Source: Jiangella endophytica
Lineage (GTDB): Bacteria; Actinomycetota; Actinomycetes; Jiangellales; Jiangellaceae
Assembly (NCBI RefSeq): GCF_003427025.1
Contig: NZ_QVAI01000009.1
Span: 124,001 to 188,000, forward strand
DNA length: 64,000 nucleotides
Direction of reading: 5' to 3'
Part shown: in pieces, positions 61,027 to 64,000 of the stretch
How the letters are laid out: each line of letters opens with the position of its first letter
How positions within the stretch are numbered: the first letter of the stretch is position 1
Notes under the pieces: generated by a model
Told to the model about the DNA's origin: nothing
Databases searched by the model: none
What the model saw: only the letters and a program-made list of their open reading frames with translations
Translations under genes and position numbers: made by a program

Positions 61027-62661
61027 CTAGTGCTGACCGCTGGGCAGCTCGCGGTGCGTGTCGTCGTGGCCGTCGTGGTGGGCGGCCTCGAGTTCCTCCC
61101 GAGTCGGCTTCTGCACGACGTCGCCGAAGTAGAAGCGGGAGAGACGCGCCTGGGCCCGCTTACTGCGGTAGTTCGGGTTCGGGATGCCGTTGGCGTCCGT
61201 CGCCGGGCCGGGGTCGGACGGCAGCTGCCGCTCGTGCCACGTGAGCTGGTAGGCCGCAGCCTGCGACAGCGGCGCGTGCAGCTCCGAGAACTCGCCGTCG
61301 GGGCTGACCATGACGATGCCGGTCTCGCGGCCGTGCATGACCTTGTCGCGGTCGCGGCGCTGCAGACCCAGGCAGATCCGTTTCGTCATCCAGAACGCCA
61401 GTGGTGGCAGCACGAAGATGCCGATGCGGATGAACCAGGTGATCCAGTTGACGGGGATCTCCAGGATCGTCGCGAAGAAGTCGTTACCACCGGCGATCCA
61501 CAACAGGATGTAGAACACGATGAACGCGACACCGATGCCCGTCCGCACCGGCACGTTGCGCGGCCGGTCCAGCAGGTGGTGCTCCCGGGTGTCGCCGGTC
61601 GCCTTCTGCTCGAGCCACGGGTACAGCGCCAGCGGCGTCAGGATGATGCCGGGCAGCAGGATCGCCGGAATCAGCACGCTCATCGTCACCGGGTGACCGA
61701 AGACGTAGAACTCCCATGGAGGCATCACCCGTAGTGCGCCGTCGAGGAAGCCGACGTACCAGTCGGGCTGGGTACCGGCCGACACCACTGATGGGTCGTA
61801 TGGTCCCCACAACCAGACCGGGTTGATCTGGATCGTCGCGGCCAGCAGGACGATGACGCCCATGACGATGAACTGGAAACCGCCCGCCTTGGCGACGTAG
61901 ATCGGGAAGAACGGCGCGCCGGCGACGTTGGTGTTCGTCTTGCCCGGGCCGCCCCAGTGGGTGTGCTTCTGGTACCAGAGGATCATCAGGTGCGCGGTGA
62001 CCAGCGCCAGGATGAGCCCCGGGATCAGCAGGATGTGCATGGGGTAGAGCCGGGCGATGATGTCGTCGCCGGGATACTCGCCGCCGAACAGGAACGACGA
62101 CATGTAGGTGCCGACGATCGGGATGGCGAGCATGCCGCCCTCGATGATCCGCAGGCCGGTGCCCGACAGCAGGTCGTCGGGGAGCGAGTAGCCGGTGAAG
62201 CCGGCCGCCACACCCAGGACCAGCAGGACCACGCCGATGAGCCAGTTGATCTCACGCGGCTTCCGGAACGCACCGGTGAAGAACACCCGCAGCATGTGCG
62301 CCGACATCGCGGCCAGGAAGATCAGCGCGCCCCAGTGGTGCACCTGACGCATCAGCAGACCGCCGCGCACCTCGAACGAGAGGTCGAGCGTCGTCGCGTA
62401 CGCCTCGGACATGCCGACGCCGCGCATCGGGAGGTAGGCGCCCTCGTAGACGATGTGCGCCATGCTCGGCTTGAACCACAGTGTCAGGAACACGCCCGAC
62501 AGCAGGATCAGGATGAAGCTGAACAGCGCGATCTCCCCGAGCAGGAACGACCAGTGGTCGGGGAAGACCTTGCGGATGTTGCGCTTCAGCCAGTTGGACG
62601 CGGTGATCCGCTGGTCGACGAAGTCGACGACCTTGCCGGCACCGTTGACGATGGCGCTCAT
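61027..62661 (-). CDS. qcrB: Cytochrome bc1 complex cytochrome b subunit
   Basis: The 544-residue protein has the eight cytochrome b helices and a long actinobacterial C-terminal extension. Heme ligands lie in RQVHHWGALIFLAAMSAHMLRVF and HILLIPGLILALVTAHLMIL, and the Qo motif appears as GPYDP (PDW/PEW region with QPDWYVGFLDG). It oxidises menaquinol. ATG 62661 overlaps the qcrA stop (ATGA at 62658-62661). Electrons pass through QcrC to the CtaC CuA site in a supercomplex. Confidence 0.97.
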   Translation of the reverse strand: MSAIVNGAGKVVDFVDQRITASNWLKRNIRKVFPDHWSFLLGEIALFSFILILLSGVFLTLWFKPSMAHIVYEGAYLPMRGVGMSEAYATTLDLSFEVRGGLLMRQVHHWGALIFLAAMSAHMLRVFFTGAFRKPREINWLIGVVLLVLGVAAGFTGYSLPDDLLSGTGLRIIEGGMLAIPIVGTYMSSFLFGGEYPGDDIIARLYPMHILLIPGLILALVTAHLMILWYQKHTHWGGPGKTNTNVAGAPFFPIYVAKAGGFQFIVMGVIVLLAATIQINPVWLWGPYDPSVVSAGTQPDWYVGFLDGALRVMPPWEFYVFGHPVTMSVLIPAILLPGIILTPLALYPWLEQKATGDTREHHLLDRPRNVPVRTGIGVAFIVFYILLWIAGGNDFFATILEIPVNWITWFIRIGIFVLPPLAFWMTKRICLGLQRRDRDKVMHGRETGIVMVSPDGEFSELHAPLSQAAAYQLTWHERQLPSDPGPATDANGIPNPNYRSKRAQARLSRFYFGDVVQKPTREELEAAHHDGHDDTHRELPSGQH

Positions 62662-63743
62662 CGCGTGCGCTCCCAGTAGCTCGGCCCGACGGGCTCGGTG
62701 AAGTCGCTCTGCGCGATCAGGTAGCCCTCCGAGTCGACGGCGATCGGCAGCTGCGGGAGGCTCCGCGTGGCCGGGCCGAAGATCACCTTGCCGTTGTCCG
62801 AGAGGTCGAACGTGGACTGGTGGCACGGGCAGAGCATGTGGTGCGTGGTCTGCTCATAAAGGCTGATCGGGCAGCCGACGTGCGTGCAGATCTTGGAGTA
62901 CGCGAGGATGCCGTCGACGCCCCAGTTCTCGCGGCCGGGCTCGACGTGGATGTCCTGGGGCAGCATCCGCACCAGCATGACCGGCGACTTGGCCCGCTCG
63001 TTGATGCGCTCGGGCCCGTGGTCGGGCAGGTCCTCGAACGTCGCCGGCATGGCGTTGACCAGCTGGCCGATCTCGAGGTCGGCCGCCCGGATGGGCCTGA
63101 ACGTGACGTCGGTGAGGACGCGCACGCCCTCGGCCCAGATGGTGTGCTCCTTGCGCTGGGCGGGCGTCGGGCCGGTGTTGGGGCCGAGGTCGCGCAGCAG
63201 GATCACGGCGGGCAGCGGCAGCAGCGCCAGCGCGCCGAGCAGCGAGTTGCGGATCAGCTTGCGCCGGCCGAAGCCGGTCTCCTCGGTGCCGGTGTCGAAG
63301 TCGGCGAGGGCGGCCGCGCGGGTCTCGTCGTCGCCGCGTAGCTCGTGCCGCTCGGCCACGACCTCGGGGGACGTCATCAGCGACCGTGCCCACTGCACGG
63401 CGCCGGCGCCGACGAGGAACAGCGCCAGACCCAGCGTGAGGCCGAGCGTCAGGTTCGACACCTGCACGTCGCCGATGTTCACGCCGTGTTCGGGGTCGTC
63501 GGGGTGGATGCCGACGACCACGTAGAAGACGATGAACGCGACGGTCAGCACCGAGGCCAGCGCGAACATGCCGGCGACCTGGCGCTCGGCGCGCCGTTCG
63601 GCCTTCTTGTCGACGTCGGTGAGCCGGAGCTCTTCGTGGTGGAGTCCGGGGTCGGCGATCGGGTCGGCCGGCACCACGGCGTGCTCGCCGTGGGGGACGA
63701 CCGCGTGCTCGTCACCGCTGGGGTTCACGTTGTGCGCGCTCAT
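62658..63743 (-). CDS. qcrA: Cytochrome bc1 complex Rieske iron-sulfur subunit
   Basis: The 361-residue subunit has a long hydrophilic N-terminus, three membrane helices (about 60-85, 95-118, 170-190) as in actinobacterial QcrA, and the 2Fe-2S motifs CTHVGCP and CPCHQSTF. ATG 63743 (MSAHNVNPSG) overlaps the qcrC stop (63740-63743). The first two thirds before the cluster include the basic GFGRRKLIRNSLLG segment before the third helix, a Tat-type targeting mark. Confidence 0.96.
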   Translation of the reverse strand: MSAHNVNPSGDEHAVVPHGEHAVVPADPIADPGLHHEELRLTDVDKKAERRAERQVAGMFALASVLTVAFIVFYVVVGIHPDDPEHGVNIGDVQVSNLTLGLTLGLALFLVGAGAVQWARSLMTSPEVVAERHELRGDDETRAAALADFDTGTEETGFGRRKLIRNSLLGALALLPLPAVILLRDLGPNTGPTPAQRKEHTIWAEGVRVLTDVTFRPIRAADLEIGQLVNAMPATFEDLPDHGPERINERAKSPVMLVRMLPQDIHVEPGRENWGVDGILAYSKICTHVGCPISLYEQTTHHMLCPCHQSTFDLSDNGKVIFGPATRSLPQLPIAVDSEGYLIAQSDFTEPVGPSYWERTR

Positions 63744-64000
63744 GCCTTCGACGACCTCGTCACGATCCAGGTGGCCATGCCGATCAGCAGGCCGATACCC
63801 ACCAGCCACGCCCATAGACCCTCCGCGACCGGACCGGCCCGGCCGATGGCGAGGCCACCGGGGTCGGGCTCGTTCTGCACGCTGTCGAGGAACGCGATGA
63901 TGTCGCGCTTGTCCTCGGGGGTGACGGTCTGGTCGTTGAACACCGGCATCGCCTGCGGGCCGGTGAGCATGGCCTCGTAGATGTGCTTCGGCTCGACGCC
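63740..64000 (-). CDS. qcrC: Cytochrome bc1 complex diheme cytochrome c, partial
   Basis: The C-terminal 86 residues are in the window: GVEPKHIYEAMLTGPQAMPVFNDQTVTPEDKRDIIAFLDSV, the last helix of a cytochrome c domain with the axial Met in GPQAMPVF, then a membrane anchor (LWAWLVGIGLLIGMATWIV) and a short basic tail. The CxxCH heme motifs lie beyond the right edge. Its stop overlaps the qcrA start. It links bc1 to the aa3 oxidase. Confidence 0.93.
   Translation of the reverse strand, partial: GVEPKHIYEAMLTGPQAMPVFNDQTVTPEDKRDIIAFLDSVQNEPDPGGLAIGRAGPVAEGLWAWLVGIGLLIGMATWIVTRSSKA

Overview
The window is very GC-rich DNA from an actinobacterium. It carries actinobacterial marker genes: glnE beside two glutamine synthetase genes, subunit IV (ctaF) of an actinobacterial aa3 oxidase, qcrCAB, the PspA/PspAA/HtpX/PspAB set, and DUF4191, DUF3043 and DUF4192 proteins. 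At least a dozen genes have a TANNNT -10 box only 5-8 nt before an ATG or GTG, so leaderless transcripts look common. The gene set fits a Jiangella-like filamentous actinomycete, but that is inference and no rRNA is present to test it. No tRNA, rRNA, CRISPR, integrase or transposase gene was seen.

Layout. 0-9.5 kb is a nitrogen block: the end of a glnA2-type glutamine synthetase, a class I amidotransferase, two FluC fluoride channel subunits around a DUF190 protein, glnE, a deaminase, a FUSC exporter, and glnA with a four-half-site GlnR box. From 9.7 to 35.8 kb there is a chain of genes often found together in actinobacteria (RDD, DUF4191, lipA, lipB, TIGR01777, sucB, lpdA, pepA). Here it is broken by three insertions: a serpin lipoprotein gene (10.1-11.4 kb), a 9-kb block with a CHAT-protease operon (12.3-21.2 kb), and a block with LLM oxidoreductase, BCCT transporter, peptidase E, DedA and pseudokinase genes (22.9-29.4 kb).

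35.8-44.8 kb holds a phosphoesterase, gcvT, a chloramphenicol-phosphotransferase remnant, an MFS transporter, an aldo/keto reductase, an acetyltransferase, DUF3043 and the psp/htpX stress cluster. 44.8-49.2 kb is a scarred region: a duplicated nadA tail, nadA and a GNAT gene between two matching 62-bp palindromes, and a truncated GntR regulator after nagA. 49.3-55.5 kb has glycerate kinase, erpA, tusA, a cysteine-desulfurase-like gene and ctaC-ctaD-ctaF. 55.6-60.7 kb is accessory (a Tat-exported phospholipase C gene with a stop at its catalytic Glu, an EamA transporter, DUF4192, SRPBCC). 61.0-64.0 kb encodes the bc1 complex (qcrB, qcrA, end of qcrC) that feeds the aa3 oxidase.

The best candidate for an undescribed system is the operon at 12276-20423. 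Its first four genes overlap at start and stop codons: two unrecognised proteins, a TPR protein and a CHAT-domain caspase-like protease (His261/Cys322). They are followed by a multi-pass membrane protein and two paralogous secreted beta-propeller-like proteins. The layout suggests a sensor, protease and membrane module, but no activity can be proved from sequence.
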